DNA of 64,000 bases from Myxococcales bacterium (GTDB taxonomy: Bacteria > Myxococcota_A > Polyangia > Polyangiales > Polyangiaceae): contig SECP01000018.1 in assembly GCA_004193285.1 (NCBI GenBank), forward strand, positions 62,001 through 126,000. The letters run 5' to 3'. The position numbers were made by a program, and so were the translations under genes. The notes beneath the pieces were generated by a model. That model was not told the DNA's origin and ran no database searches. It worked only from the letters and a program-made list of their open reading frames with translations. Each line of letters starts with the position of its first letter. The first letter of the stretch is position 1. Below, piece after piece: positions 26,876 through 36,594 of the stretch.

Positions 26876-28321
26876 ATGACTAGCGGCAGACGAACCCTGG
26901 TGTGGTTCCGCGGCAAGGATCTACGCCTCAGCGATCACGCGCCGCTCACGGACGCGCTTCAGGACGGCGAGCTCATCCCGCTTTTCGTGCTCGATCCGTA
27001 CTTCTTCGCCCCCGCGCGCGCGCGCGAGCTGCCGCACCGCATGCAGTTCTTGCTCGAGTCCCTCGAGGCGCTGCGCAGCAACATCGCCCACCTCGGCTCG
27101 GAGTTGCTACTCGCGGCAGGAAAGAGCGTGGACGTCGTGCCGCGCTTGGCCGAGCGCTTTCGGGTGACGCGCGTCGTCGCGCAGCGCTGGAGCGAGCCGT
27201 TCGGGCGCGAAAGAGACCGGCGAATCACGGCTGCGCTGCGCGTTCCGTTCGAGCTCTTCGGCGGCGAAACCCTCGCTGCACCGGAGACGGTGCGCAACGG
27301 CAGCGGCCAGCCGTTTTCGGTGTTCACGCCGTTCGCACGCGCGCTCCGGCGTGATCTGCCGGAGGTGCGCGTGCTCCCCGCACCGAAGCGCCTGCCCCCG
27401 CTGCCGCCGGACGTGCGCTTCGAATCCGCGCCGATGCCGACGCTCTCCAGCTTGGGCATCGAAGCCAATCCGAAACTACAGGGCGGGGGAGAGCGCGCTG
27501 CTCGCCAGCGCCTGAAGGAATTCGTGGCGGCCGCCGCCGAGCACTACGACGCTCGTCGGGACCGCATGGATCTTCCGGGCACGAGCCGGCTCTCGGCCGA
27601 CTTGAAGTTCGGCACGCTCTGTGTGCGAACCGTTTGGAGCGCGGTCAGCGCGCTACAGGCCGAGGCTCCGGCCGCCATCACGACGTACACCAATGAGCTG
27701 CTTTGGCGGGAGTTCACGCACGCGACGCTGTGGGACCGCCCGCACCTCCTGGAGCGGCCCTTTCGAGAAGACTTCGAGGGCTTTCCGTGGGGCTTCGACG
27801 AAGAGGGCTGGCACGCTTGGATCACGGGAAAGACCGGGTATCCAGTGGTGGACGCAGCGGCGCGGCAGCTCATGGCGGAAGGCTTCGTGCACAACCGGGC
27901 GCGCATGATTGCGGCCAGCTTCCTGACCAAGCACCAGCTCATCCACTACCGGCACGGCGAGGCCCACTACCTCAAGTACCTCACGGACGGCGATTGGGCG
28001 CAGAACAACGCCGGCTGGCAGTGGTCAGCCGGCTGCGGAACGGACGCTCAGCCCTACTTTCGCGTCTTCAATCCTACCCTTCAGGGCGAGAAGTTCGACC
28101 CGAACGGGGACTACGTGCGTCGGTGGGTGCCGGAGCTAGCGGCGCTCCCTGCCAAGCTCATCCACCGACCGCACGAAGCGCCCGCAAAGGCGCTTGCGTC
28201 CGCGGGCGTCGAGCTAGGTAAGACCTACCCGACGCCCATCGTGGAGCACGCGCTCGCTCGCGACCGCTTCCTGAAGGTCGCTGATTCCTACCTCAAGGCG
28301 CAGCCGGCGCGGCCGCGTTGA
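26876..28321 (+). CDS. phr: Class I CPD photolyase
   Basis: 481-aa DNA photolyase that uses blue light to split cyclobutane pyrimidine dimers. N-terminal antenna-cofactor domain (RTLVWFRGKDLRLSDHAPL), then the FAD-binding C-terminal domain: TNELLWREFTHATLW, WITGKTGYPVVDAAARQLM, HNRARMIAASFLTKHQLIHY, and the NAGWQWSAGCGTDAQPYFRVFNP block, with active-site and FAD-contacting residues. ATG 26876 opens directly into the antenna domain. The last 29 bp overlap the convergent GH94 gene. Confidence 0.9.
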   Translation: MTSGRRTLVWFRGKDLRLSDHAPLTDALQDGELIPLFVLDPYFFAPARARELPHRMQFLLESLEALRSNIAHLGSELLLAAGKSVDVVPRLAERFRVTRVVAQRWSEPFGRERDRRITAALRVPFELFGGETLAAPETVRNGSGQPFSVFTPFARALRRDLPEVRVLPAPKRLPPLPPDVRFESAPMPTLSSLGIEANPKLQGGGERAARQRLKEFVAAAAEHYDARRDRMDLPGTSRLSADLKFGTLCVRTVWSAVSALQAEAPAAITTYTNELLWREFTHATLWDRPHLLERPFREDFEGFPWGFDEEGWHAWITGKTGYPVVDAAARQLMAEGFVHNRARMIAASFLTKHQLIHYRHGEAHYLKYLTDGDWAQNNAGWQWSAGCGTDAQPYFRVFNPTLQGEKFDPNGDYVRRWVPELAALPAKLIHRPHEAPAKALASAGVELGKTYPTPIVEHALARDRFLKVADSYLKAQPARPR

Positions 28322-30782
28322 CAGCCGCCGGGTGCGTGTGGGCGGCCGCCTCCGGCGCGCCGAGCAGCACCTCCACCTCGTGCACCTTGCCGTCGTTCGA
28401 CAGCGGGATGACGTGGCCCGGCACCGCTTTCCCGTCCACGAGCAGCTGCTTGACGCCCTTGCTGACGTGACTCGGGTTCTTCACCTTGATCTTGTACGTG
28501 GTGCCGCGAAGGACGCGCGTCACCTCGAACCCGTCCCAGCTCTTCGGGATGCAGGGGTCGACCTCCAGACCCTTGTAGGTCGGGCGAACGCCGAGGATGT
28601 ACTTGGTCGCCGCCTGGTAGCACCAGCTCGCGGTTCCGGAGAGCCAGCTGTTGCGACCCAGGCCGAACTGCGCGTGCTCGTCACCGAGGATGTTCTGGGC
28701 GTAGACGTACGGCTCGAGCTCGTACTCCTCCATCACCTCGTTCTTCGCGGCTGGGTTGATCTGCTGGTAGTACTGGAAGGCGCGATCGCCGTTGCCCACC
28801 AGCGTCTCCGCGATCATCACCCACGGATTGCTGTGCAGGAAGATGCCGCCGTTTTCCTTCGCGCCCGGCGGGTACGTGGTGACGCCGCCCTTGGTGTGAT
28901 CGTAGCCGTCGTAGCCGGGGGCCGAGAGCTTGATGCCGTTCTTCGTGTTGAGGTGGCGCTGCACCGACTCGAGCGCCTTTTGAGCACGCTCCGGGGTCGC
29001 GAAGCCGGAGATGACCGGCCAGCTCTGCCCGTTCGTCCAGATCTTGCCCTGGGCGTTGTTGTGGGTGCCGATGATGCTGCCGTCGTGGTCGAAGTACCGC
29101 ACGTACCAGTCGCCGTCCCAGGCGTGCTCGTTCACCCGCGCGCGCATCTGCTCGTAGTCGCGCTTGTAGCGCTGGACCTGCTCGATGTCCCCGAGCTCGG
29201 TGCACAGCTCGATCAGCTCCAGCAGCGCTTTGCCGTAGAGGTTCGCAACGAACAGGCTCTCCGCGCCCTTCTTCAGGTTGACGGTGTCGTTCCAGTCCGC
29301 GAAGCCGAGCAGCGGGAGGCCATGGGCCCCGACGTCTTGCTTGGTGAAGGCGACCGCGCGCTTCAAATGCTCCAGCACCGTGCCCTGCTCGCGCTGAGAG
29401 AGCTCCAGCTGCTTGTCGTAAAACGGCAGGTTGCGCTGCAGAAACGCCATGTCGCCCGTCTCTTTCAAGTAGGCGCACACCGCGAGCACGATCCACAGGT
29501 GGTCGTCGCCGTAGTACTTGGGGCGGTCCGGCTCTTCACGCGAGTCACCCTCGTTTGCCACCATCGTGGAGGCGTAGAATTGGTGCATGGCCGAGCCGTC
29601 CGCCTTTTGGACGCTGAGCAGCTTCTCGATCAGGTCCTTCGCTTCCGGAGCCATCGAGGCGAGGACACCCATGACGTCCTGCGAGCTGTCACGGAAGCCG
29701 ATGCCACGGCCGCCGAAGCCCAGCTGGTACAGCGAGAGGTCCCGCGACCAATTCTTGGTCATGAAGCACTGCCGCGGATTGTGCACGTTGACCATGCTGT
29801 CCAGCGCGGCCGACGGCGTCTTCACTTGCAGCTTGCCGAGGTAGTCGTCCCAGTAGCGGCGCATCGCCGCGAGGGCCGCGTCCGTCTGGTCGTCGCTTTC
29901 GAAAGCGGCGAAGGCAGCTTGGGCGCGGCTCAAGCTCTCCGGGCGCGTGCCTTCTTGCTGGGTGAGGAGCACTCGAAAGCGCTTGGATTCCCCAGGCGCG
30001 AGCGTGCCGACGGGCAGCAGGAGCGCGCCCACGTTGTCCCCGCGCAGCGCCTCGTAGTTCGACAGCTCCTCCTGCTTCAAGCTCAGGGGATCGGCGTACG
30101 TGCCGTACTCGTTGTCGCCGAGGAACCTGGCGCGGCAGGTCTCGAAGGACGAGACGGGCAGCGTCGCGGTCAAGTAAGTCTGACGCGTGTCGCGGTTCAT
30201 GAACGCATACTGCGCGAGCAGCTTGCGGCCACCGCCGGCGTCGTGCGCCACGCTCTGCATCGTTTGCGGTACCCAGTCCGCATTCGTGAACTGCTTGAGC
30301 GCGTCGAAGTGCGTGTACTCGACGAGCGGAATCGCATCTACCGTGAGAGGCGCGGCCGAGACGTTCGTCAGCGTGATGTCCTCGATGAGGACCTCCGAGC
30401 CCGTGGGTACGAACAGCGTGATCTCGGCGCGAATGCCGGCAAGCTCCGAGACGAAGCGGGTGTAGCCGAGACCGACGCGGCACTCGTACTTGTCGAGCGG
30501 CTCCAACGTGGGGACGAAGAGGGGGCTCAGCGTCCGAAATCCATCCGCCGTGCGCAGCCGCAGGTAGAGCGTGTGCCCCTTGAGCTGCGAGCTCGGTAGC
30601 TGCGGAATGTACTTGGTGATGCGGTTGAGGGCGGGATCACCCTTGCAGAGCAACAGGCCACCAGTGTGGTCCACGAAGCCGCCGAAGCGCAGCGAGCCCA
30701 GGTAGTTGATCCACTTGACCGGAGTCTTGGGATTTTCGATCACGTACTCGCGAGCGCTGTCGTCAAAATGGCCGTACTTCAT
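28293..30782 (-). CDS. GH94 cellobiose phosphorylase
   Basis: 829 aa, close to the usual 800-830 of cellobiose phosphorylase. It starts with the family N-terminus MKYGHFDD, has the substrate block SRDLSLYQLGFGGRGIGFRDSSQDVMG (about 346-372), and the DWND motif with the catalytic acid at 496-499. It would phosphorolyse cellobiose to glucose-1-phosphate and glucose in the cytoplasm; a chitobiose- or cellodextrin-type specificity cannot be excluded. It has no partner genes here but the upstream 360 bp carry two LacI-type operators, so it is probably repressed in the absence of the sugar. Confidence 0.9.
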   Translation of the reverse strand: MKYGHFDDSAREYVIENPKTPVKWINYLGSLRFGGFVDHTGGLLLCKGDPALNRITKYIPQLPSSQLKGHTLYLRLRTADGFRTLSPLFVPTLEPLDKYECRVGLGYTRFVSELAGIRAEITLFVPTGSEVLIEDITLTNVSAAPLTVDAIPLVEYTHFDALKQFTNADWVPQTMQSVAHDAGGGRKLLAQYAFMNRDTRQTYLTATLPVSSFETCRARFLGDNEYGTYADPLSLKQEELSNYEALRGDNVGALLLPVGTLAPGESKRFRVLLTQQEGTRPESLSRAQAAFAAFESDDQTDAALAAMRRYWDDYLGKLQVKTPSAALDSMVNVHNPRQCFMTKNWSRDLSLYQLGFGGRGIGFRDSSQDVMGVLASMAPEAKDLIEKLLSVQKADGSAMHQFYASTMVANEGDSREEPDRPKYYGDDHLWIVLAVCAYLKETGDMAFLQRNLPFYDKQLELSQREQGTVLEHLKRAVAFTKQDVGAHGLPLLGFADWNDTVNLKKGAESLFVANLYGKALLELIELCTELGDIEQVQRYKRDYEQMRARVNEHAWDGDWYVRYFDHDGSIIGTHNNAQGKIWTNGQSWPVISGFATPERAQKALESVQRHLNTKNGIKLSAPGYDGYDHTKGGVTTYPPGAKENGGIFLHSNPWVMIAETLVGNGDRAFQYYQQINPAAKNEVMEEYELEPYVYAQNILGDEHAQFGLGRNSWLSGTASWCYQAATKYILGVRPTYKGLEVDPCIPKSWDGFEVTRVLRGTTYKIKVKNPSHVSKGVKQLLVDGKAVPGHVIPLSNDGKVHEVEVLLGAPEAAAHTHPAAVNAAAPAAP

Positions 30783-30921
30783 GGTTCTCCGAGATCAACT
30801 GCTGGGGAGCAGAGCAACGGCGTCGCTGGCGCAGGGGCGCTTGGACGCTGACGTTCTTTTTGATTGAACCAGCTAAATGGCAGGCTGGCCAGGAGAAATG
30901 CACTCGACTTTCAAGATTTCG

Positions 30922-30934
30922 GGAACCGGTTTCA
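30922..30934. promoter_or_regulatory. LacI-type operator, copy 1
   Basis: GGAACCGGTTTCA, centred on the 8-bp palindrome AACCGGTT (30924-30931), the central CG core typical of LacI-family sites. It lies about 145 bp upstream of the GH94 start and shares 12 of 13 bases with a second copy 67 bp away. Confidence 0.55.
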
Positions 30935-30988
30935 GTGCCATTTTCTCGCCAGTATTCGTCAATTATCTGCGCTGACTGGATCGATGAA

Positions 30989-31001
30989 GGAACCGGTTGC
31001 A
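30989..31001. promoter_or_regulatory. LacI-type operator, copy 2
   Basis: GGAACCGGTTGCA, with palindrome AACCGGTT at 30991-30998, differs from copy 1 at one base. Two same-orientation copies 67 bp apart would suit DNA looping by a LacI-type repressor; no lacI-family gene lies in the window. Confidence 0.55.
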
Positions 31002-31075
31002 GAAAAGCGCTCTGAGTGGCCGTCCGCGCACAATTCATGAGCGCAGACGGAGCCGCCTCGCCACCACTGCGCAAC

Positions 31076-31089
31076 ACCTACATGTAGGT
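31076..31089. promoter_or_regulatory. 14-bp perfect palindrome upstream of lipoprotein gene
   Basis: ACCTACATGTAGGT is a perfect 14-bp palindrome ending 51 bp before the start of the large lipoprotein gene, and it is nested in AACACCT ... AGGTGTT arms (31073-31079, 31096-31102). It could be an operator or a stem in the mRNA leader. Confidence 0.4.
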
Positions 31090-31140
31090 TGATGAAGGTG
31101 TTAAACACTCGGGCTGGCTGGCCGCTTATGAGGAGGAGCC

Positions 31141-33348
31141 ATGCGCCGCGCCTCTTTCGCCCGAAGCTGCGTCCTTCTTACCTCTATCCTGGCATTCGGC
31201 CTCGCGGCCGCCTGCGGCGCGTCCGATGGCGCGTCGAGCGACGGAGACGGAAGCGGCATGGCGGGCGGCGGGGGCGGTGAAACGCCTGGCAGTCCTGGTG
31301 AGGGCGGGACCGGCTTCGAGCTGGGGTTCGGTGCCGACAGCCAGGTCGGGCCCAGCGGCGGTGAAGCGGCGGCGCGCCTGAAGCTGCTGATCAGCGCCGA
31401 CGAGACGGAGGTTCAAGCGACGGGGGAGCCGCTCACGGTTCAGCTCCGCGCGCGCTTCGACGACGGCTCGTATCCCAATCAGGTCCTGTGGAGTGTCGAC
31501 GACCCGCGCATCGGCTCCGTGAACGAGGACGGCGAGCTGCGCTCGAGCGGCTTCGTTGCGGGCACCCTCACGATCACGGCGACGGTTGGAGCTCACACCG
31601 CGACCATCGCGGTGCACATCACGGCCGCGCTCCAGGACGACGACGGCTCGCTCGAGCTCGACGTGAAGGACTCGCTGGTGATGGGCGGGCAGGGCGGGGC
31701 AAACGGGGTGGGGCCCGACGACGCGTTTAGGTTCCTGTATCCGTACGACGGCACCGTGTTCCCGCTCGGGCTGTCGGCGCCCGTGCTTCAGCTCGGAGGC
31801 GAGGACGCAGACGGCACGTACGTCCGGCTCACCGCCGGTGAGCTCAGTTACGAGGCATTTGCCGAGGTGAACGGGCTCACGCGGGTCATCTTGCCGGAGG
31901 CGGTTTGGCGCGGGGCGACTCTCTCCGTTCCGCTCGGTGAGGCCATCGAGCTGAGCGTCTCCAAGGTGACGGCCGGCAAGGTGACGGGTCCCGTCAGCGA
32001 ACGGCTCCTCATCGCCCCCGGCAGCCTGAAAGGCTTCGTTTACTACAACACTTACCGCTCCACGCTCGCTGGCGATAGCGGCGCGATCATGCGCATCAAG
32101 CCGGGGGAGACGGCGAAGGTGCTGCAGAGCGGCTGCACCGTTTGTCACAGCGTGAGCGCGCACGGCAACGTGATGGTCGCGGGGGTATCGTGGGACACTC
32201 AGAACGCCAAGGTGAGTCGCGCCTTCGATTTGCCTGAGAGCGGCGGGCTCGGGCTTCGCAACGAGCAAGAGGAAGGGCGGGTTTACTCGTTCGGTGGGCT
32301 CACACCGGACGGCAGCTTGATGCTGACGAGCGGGGTACCGGCTTCCGGCGCCAAAATGCGCGGTATGACTGGCGAGCTGTTTTCGCGCCTCGTAGCTACG
32401 GCGAGCGGCAACACCGTGGCCGCGCCCAGCTTTGGAGTGAAGGTCGCCATGACGCCGAACTTCGCGCCCGACGGGAGCCGCGTCGCTTTCAACAATCACG
32501 ACCGCAGCGCCGCCGGGCACGTGCTCTCGGTAGCGAGCTTCGACGCTTCCGGAGCGACGCCCGAGTTCGGTGTAGTGGACGACGTCGTGACCGACGCGAA
32601 GCGCGTGGTCGCCTGGCCCAGCTTCGTGCCCGACGCGTCGGCGGTGCTGTTCCACGCTGGCGATTCTTTCGACACCGCCAAGGCCGGTGGAGGCGCTTTG
32701 TACGCCGACATTCGGCTGGTAGACGTCGCGACCAAGGCCGTGAACGAGCTCCGTGCCCTCAATGGCTACGACTCCGACGGCGAGCTCTACCTACCGGGTG
32801 GGGCGGCTCAAGAAGCGCACCTCAACTACGAGCCGAGCGTTCTGCCAGTGCCGGTAGGCGGCTACTACTGGGTGCTGTTCACGAGCCGGCGCACTTACGG
32901 TAACACCATCGCCCCCGGCGGCTCGGTCGAGCGCGGCGACGACATCTGGGGCGTGCCGGTGCCGCCCGCGACGGAGTCGCCCAGCCCTCGCAAGAAGATC
33001 TGGGTGGCGGCGGTCGACATCGACCACCAAGGCGTCGTCGATCCGAGTCACCCCGCGTTTTACCTTCCCGGCCAGGAGCTGGAGTCCGGAAACATGCGCG
33101 CCTTCGCCGCGCTGGAACCCTGCAAAAAGCGCGGCAAAGGCTGCGAGTCCGCGGCCGAGTGCTGCGACGGCTTCTGCCGAGAGACATCGCGCGACGAGGC
33201 AGGGGCGCCGGTGCTCACTTGCACGCCCCCGCCGGAGAACTCCTGCTCGAACGTGGACGAGACTTGCAAGAAGAGCAAGGACTGCTGCCTCAGCACCTCC
33301 CTGTGCATCAACGGTCGCTGCGCCGCTCCTCCGCCCGTCGTGGAGTAG
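31141..33348 (+). CDS. Large lipoprotein: Ig-like, beta-propeller and CXXCH motif
   Basis: 735 aa, preceded by AGGAGGAG. Lipobox LAAAC at Cys25, then a Gly/Ser linker, a BIG2-like Ig domain (about 85-165, VLWSVDDPRIGSVNEDGEL), and a long beta-rich body with TolB/PD40-like strands (TPNFAPDGSRVAFNNHD, WPSFVPDASAVLFHAG). Residues 332-336 (CTVCH) are a c-type haem site in a conserved-looking loop, GCTVCHSVSAHG. The tail has two knottin-like Cys clusters (CKKRGKGCESAAECCDGFC and CKKSKDCCLSTSLCINGRC). This suggests a surface lipoprotein with a haem-carrying propeller. Related large lipoproteins of unknown function are common in myxobacteria. Confidence 0.7.
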   Translation: MRRASFARSCVLLTSILAFGLAAACGASDGASSDGDGSGMAGGGGGETPGSPGEGGTGFELGFGADSQVGPSGGEAAARLKLLISADETEVQATGEPLTVQLRARFDDGSYPNQVLWSVDDPRIGSVNEDGELRSSGFVAGTLTITATVGAHTATIAVHITAALQDDDGSLELDVKDSLVMGGQGGANGVGPDDAFRFLYPYDGTVFPLGLSAPVLQLGGEDADGTYVRLTAGELSYEAFAEVNGLTRVILPEAVWRGATLSVPLGEAIELSVSKVTAGKVTGPVSERLLIAPGSLKGFVYYNTYRSTLAGDSGAIMRIKPGETAKVLQSGCTVCHSVSAHGNVMVAGVSWDTQNAKVSRAFDLPESGGLGLRNEQEEGRVYSFGGLTPDGSLMLTSGVPASGAKMRGMTGELFSRLVATASGNTVAAPSFGVKVAMTPNFAPDGSRVAFNNHDRSAAGHVLSVASFDASGATPEFGVVDDVVTDAKRVVAWPSFVPDASAVLFHAGDSFDTAKAGGGALYADIRLVDVATKAVNELRALNGYDSDGELYLPGGAAQEAHLNYEPSVLPVPVGGYYWVLFTSRRTYGNTIAPGGSVERGDDIWGVPVPPATESPSPRKKIWVAAVDIDHQGVVDPSHPAFYLPGQELESGNMRAFAALEPCKKRGKGCESAAECCDGFCRETSRDEAGAPVLTCTPPPENSCSNVDETCKKSKDCCLSTSLCINGRCAAPPPVVE

Positions 33349-33349
33349 C

Positions 33350-33892
33350 TCAACGGGCGGGAGGGTACTTGGCGAGCTTGCGCTGAAGGCTTCTTCGATG
33401 GAGCCCCAGGCGCCGCGCCGCTTCCGAGATGTTGCCGGAGACCGCAACCAGGACGTGGTTGATGTGCTCCCACTCGGCGCGCGCCAGCGTGAGCGGTTCT
33501 TCGGCAGGGGCGGGGGAGTCGACGCTCCCGCGCGTGAGCGCCGCCAAGATCTGGTCGGCGTCTGCCGGTTTCGTGAGGTAATGAACGGCTCCGAGCCGCA
33601 TCGCTTCGACCGCAGTCGCGATGCTGCCGTAGCCGGTGAGCATGACCACGCGGGTCGCGGGGTCCTTGGCGAGCAGAGCGCGCAGGACGTCCAGACCCGA
33701 GCCCTCGCCGATGCGCAGATCCACCACCGCGAGCTCGGGTGCATCCTCCGCTTTTACCAGCGCGTCCGCGACGGTGGCAGCGCCAGCGGCTTCGAGTCCT
33801 CGGTCGCGCAGAGCGCGGACCAAGCGTTCGCGGAGGAAGTCGTCGTCCTCTACGACCAAGACGGTGGTGGCGGCGAGAGCGGGCTCGGCCAT
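33350..33892 (-). CDS. regA: RegA/PrrA/ActR-type response regulator
   Basis: 180 aa from ATG 33892. Receiver domain with the acidic pocket VVEDDD, phosphoacceptor Asp58 (VVDLRIGEGSGL), LTGYGSIATAVEAMRLGAVHYLTKPADADQ, and a C-terminal Fis-type HTH (ISEAARRLGLHRRSLQRKLAK) that is unusually conserved across the RegA/PrrA/ActR family. RegA regulates redox-responsive genes for respiration, photosynthesis and hydrogen use. It starts one base after the stop of the regB gene (TGACATG), so it is coupled to it. The open frame upstream of 33892 is inside regB and not part of the protein. Confidence 0.85.
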   Translation of the reverse strand: MAEPALAATTVLVVEDDDFLRERLVRALRDRGLEAAGAATVADALVKAEDAPELAVVDLRIGEGSGLDVLRALLAKDPATRVVMLTGYGSIATAVEAMRLGAVHYLTKPADADQILAALTRGSVDSPAPAEEPLTLARAEWEHINHVLVAVSGNISEAARRLGLHRRSLQRKLAKYPPAR

Positions 33893-33893
33893 G

Positions 33894-35222
33894 TCAGCCG
33901 GCAGCTTGCGCGGGGACGGTCGCCCTCGCCATGCGACCATTTGTCGCATGCGCCGGGAGCACCAACCTAGCTCGCGTTCCGCGACCGACCTCCGAGTCGA
34001 GCTCCAGCCGCCCGCCCATCTGCTCGGCGACGCTCTGCACCAGGAACAAACCGAGCCCCATGCCCTGCCCGCGCGGCTTCGTGGTGAAGAAGGGCTCGGT
34101 GGCACGCGCGAGCACCGGGCTGGGCATTCCCGGCCCGTCGTCGCTCACGGTGAACGAGAGCTCGTCGGCGCTCTGTTCGATGGACAAGCGGACGCTGCCT
34201 TGTGGCCCGCTCGCGTCGAACGCGTTCTTGACGAGGTTGCGCACCGCCTGCGCCACCGCGCTCAAGGAGCCTGTCAGGAGCAGCGGCTCGGCGGAAGGCG
34301 TCGTGACTTGGACCCGCTGGCGAGCCGCGCCTTCCAAGCTGCGCTCCAGAATGTCAGGCCACGAGAGCGCGCCGAAGCTCGACCCGTGCGCTTGCCCCGC
34401 CTCCGCCGCGAGCTGATCCAAGATCTCTCGGCAGCGCTCCACCTGGCTCTTGATGAGGACGACGTCGTCCCGCGCGCTCGCATTGCCGGCGCCTTCCGGT
34501 AAGCGGCGCAGCAGCTCACCGCTCGCGAGCGCGATCGTGGAGAGCGGCGACGCAAGCTCATGCGCCGCGCCCGCCGAGAGCATGGCGAGCGCCGCGACCG
34601 CGTCGCCGCGCGTGGCGCGTTCGCGCGACGCGAGGAGCTCGTCCTCGATCTGTCGCAGCTCTTTGAGCACGCGCTGAATGAAGTAAACGATGAACACCGC
34701 GGCCAGCCCGAACGCGACCCACATCCCGCGCATGTGCCAGCTGTACTCGTGCTGGTGCTCGGAATGATTGTGCGGCAGCGGAACGTGCAGCCAAAAGAGG
34801 CCTAGCGAACAGCCGAGCGCCCCCGCCACGAGCAGGTAGCTCGTGCGCGGCGGGAGCACGACCGCGGCGAGCGCGATGTGAATGAGGTAGAGAAAGCTGA
34901 ACGGGTTCGCCGGCCCGCCGCTCAGGTAGAGGAGCGCCGAGAAGAGCAACAGATCGAGGCTCACGCCGAGCGTGACGTGGCGCTCGTCGATCCGAGCGGG
35001 GCGCTGGAGGAGCGCAATGGCCCACAGGTTGACCAAGAGCTCGAGCCCCAGCACGGCGCTCAGGGCCGCGAGGGGGAGCTCCGTGTTCAGGAGCTGCCGA
35101 ACCGCGATGATGACCGTAAGCTGCCCCACCACGGCGCCGAAGCGGAGCCTCACGAGCCAAGCGAAGTTGACCGCGAAGGCGGATGTTTGCGAGGAAGCGG
35201 GCGAAGCGGACAAAGCTGACAC
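33894..35222 (-). CDS. regB: RegB/PrrB-type redox sensor kinase
   Basis: 442 aa from GTG 35222, the size of RegB; the open frame to 36251 runs antisense into the neighbouring gene. Five to six N-terminal membrane helices, then the quinone-site motif GGPANPF at 102-108 (RegB consensus GGxxNPF), HisKA with His221 (GAAHELASPL), a Cys at 264 (VERCREILDQL) aligned with the redox-active Cys of RegB, and a HATPase with SDDGPGM and GQGMGLGLFL. An unusual His-rich periplasmic loop (about 151-163) may bind metal. With the adjacent RegA it forms a redox two-component system. Confidence 0.85.
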   Translation of the reverse strand: MSALSASPASSQTSAFAVNFAWLVRLRFGAVVGQLTVIIAVRQLLNTELPLAALSAVLGLELLVNLWAIALLQRPARIDERHVTLGVSLDLLLFSALLYLSGGPANPFSFLYLIHIALAAVVLPPRTSYLLVAGALGCSLGLFWLHVPLPHNHSEHQHEYSWHMRGMWVAFGLAAVFIVYFIQRVLKELRQIEDELLASRERATRGDAVAALAMLSAGAAHELASPLSTIALASGELLRRLPEGAGNASARDDVVLIKSQVERCREILDQLAAEAGQAHGSSFGALSWPDILERSLEGAARQRVQVTTPSAEPLLLTGSLSAVAQAVRNLVKNAFDASGPQGSVRLSIEQSADELSFTVSDDGPGMPSPVLARATEPFFTTKPRGQGMGLGLFLVQSVAEQMGGRLELDSEVGRGTRARLVLPAHATNGRMARATVPAQAAG

Positions 35223-35351
35223 GACTTGGGGCTCCGCGGAGCGGAGCGGGACTGAGCGGAGCTGAGCGCGGAGGTCTGCGGACGCTAATCTCGGGGTGGG
35301 GGCCTCGCAACCGTGGTACTCTAAAGGCAGCGTCTTCGGAGCGCTTTCACC

Positions 35352-36593
35352 ATGGCTAGAGACAAGATCCCCTACCTGGTACGCCCGCCCACCGCCGTGC
35401 TCACGCGCGGGTTCGACCCTCGCCTCTCGGTAGGCTCGGCCCGGCCGGCGGTGTTTCGTAGCTCCACCTACGTCTTCTCCAGCCCTGAGGCCGCCGAGCG
35501 TGCTTTTGCGATCGCGCTCGGGCGCTCGAAGGCGGCAGAAGGCGAGAGCGTCGATCTCATCTACTCCCGGCTCTCCCACCCGAACGCGGAAATTCTGGAA
35601 GATCAGCTGGTTCCGCTGGAGAAGGACGCCCAGGCGGCGGCCGTCTTCAACTCGGGAATGGCCGCGATCTCCACGCTGTTCCTCTCCCTCTGTCCGGTCG
35701 GCTCCGCGTTCATCTACACGACGCCCATTTACGGTGGTACGCAGCACCTGATTCATCAGTTTTTGGAGCCGCTCGGTATTCGCGCGGTGCCGGTGGCAGC
35801 GGGGGACAGCGCGGCGATGGCGAGCGCGATCGAGAGCACCCCCGAGCTCAGGGTCGTGTTCATCGAGACGCCCGCCAATCCAACGCTGACCATGACCGAC
35901 ATCGCGGGCGCCGTGAAGCTCGCGTCGACGCGGCAGGCCGCGCGCCCCCTCGTCGTGGTGGACAACACGTTTTTGGGCCCGGTGTTTCAGCAACCACTGC
36001 CGCTCGGCGCGGATCTGAGCGTTTATTCCGCCACGAAATACCTGGCCGGGCAGAGCGATATTCTGGCGGGGGTGGTGATGGGCAAGGACCCCACGCTCAT
36101 CGCGAGCCTGCGCGGCATGCGCGCCATCCTCGGTAACATCCTCCAGCCGGACGAGTGCTGGATCTTGGACAGCCGCCTGCCCACGGTGGAGCTGCGAATG
36201 ACGCGGCAAAGCAAGAACGCCGCGCGCATCGTCCCCCAGCTCGCAGCGCACCCCAAGGTGGCGCGGGCCTATTACCCCGAGCTCTTCGCGGACCCAGAGC
36301 AGATCCGGATCCGCGATCGTCAGTGCAGCTACCCCGGCGCGGTGTTCGCGCTGGATCTCAAAGGCGGCCGCAGCGCAGCATTCGACTTTTTACGGAGGCT
36401 GCGGATCGCCAAGAACGCCGTGAGCCTCGGAGGGGTGGAGACCCTCGCGTGCCACCCGCGCACCACGACCCACTCGGAGATGTCGGCCGACGAGCTTTCG
36501 CGGTACGGCATCGGCGAGGGGTTGGTGCGCGTCTCGGTGGGGGTCGAAGATCACCGCGACTTGCTGCGCGAGTTTCTAGAGGCGCTCGCTTGA
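35352..36593 (+). CDS. Cys/Met-metabolism PLP enzyme (cystathionine gamma-synthase/lyase family)
   Basis: 413 aa. PLP-lysine site in SATKYLAGQSDILAG; RSSTYVFSSPEAAERAF and IYSRLSHPNAEILEDQL near the N-terminus; and VVVDNTFLGPVFQQPL, where the Asp contacts the pyridine nitrogen. The sequence places it in the transsulfuration superfamily (cystathionine gamma-synthase, methionine gamma-lyase, O-acetylhomoserine sulfhydrylase); the exact reaction cannot be assigned. ATG 35352 is natural, with CGGAGCG-like bases upstream. Convergent with the isoprenyl synthase fusion, 1 bp apart. Confidence 0.85.
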   Translation: MARDKIPYLVRPPTAVLTRGFDPRLSVGSARPAVFRSSTYVFSSPEAAERAFAIALGRSKAAEGESVDLIYSRLSHPNAEILEDQLVPLEKDAQAAAVFNSGMAAISTLFLSLCPVGSAFIYTTPIYGGTQHLIHQFLEPLGIRAVPVAAGDSAAMASAIESTPELRVVFIETPANPTLTMTDIAGAVKLASTRQAARPLVVVDNTFLGPVFQQPLPLGADLSVYSATKYLAGQSDILAGVVMGKDPTLIASLRGMRAILGNILQPDECWILDSRLPTVELRMTRQSKNAARIVPQLAAHPKVARAYYPELFADPEQIRIRDRQCSYPGAVFALDLKGGRSAAFDFLRRLRIAKNAVSLGGVETLACHPRTTTHSEMSADELSRYGIGEGLVRVSVGVEDHRDLLREFLEALA

Positions 36594-36594
36594 G

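Larger units (their letters stand above)
30783..31140. other. 358-bp divergent regulatory region
   Basis: No gene is evident between the GH94 and large lipoprotein genes. The stretch is relatively AT-rich and carries two GGAACCGGTT operators (30922-30934 and 30989-31001) and a 14-bp perfect palindrome (31076-31089); an AGGAGGAG ribosome binding site precedes the lipoprotein ATG. It likely contains promoters for both genes. Confidence 0.6.
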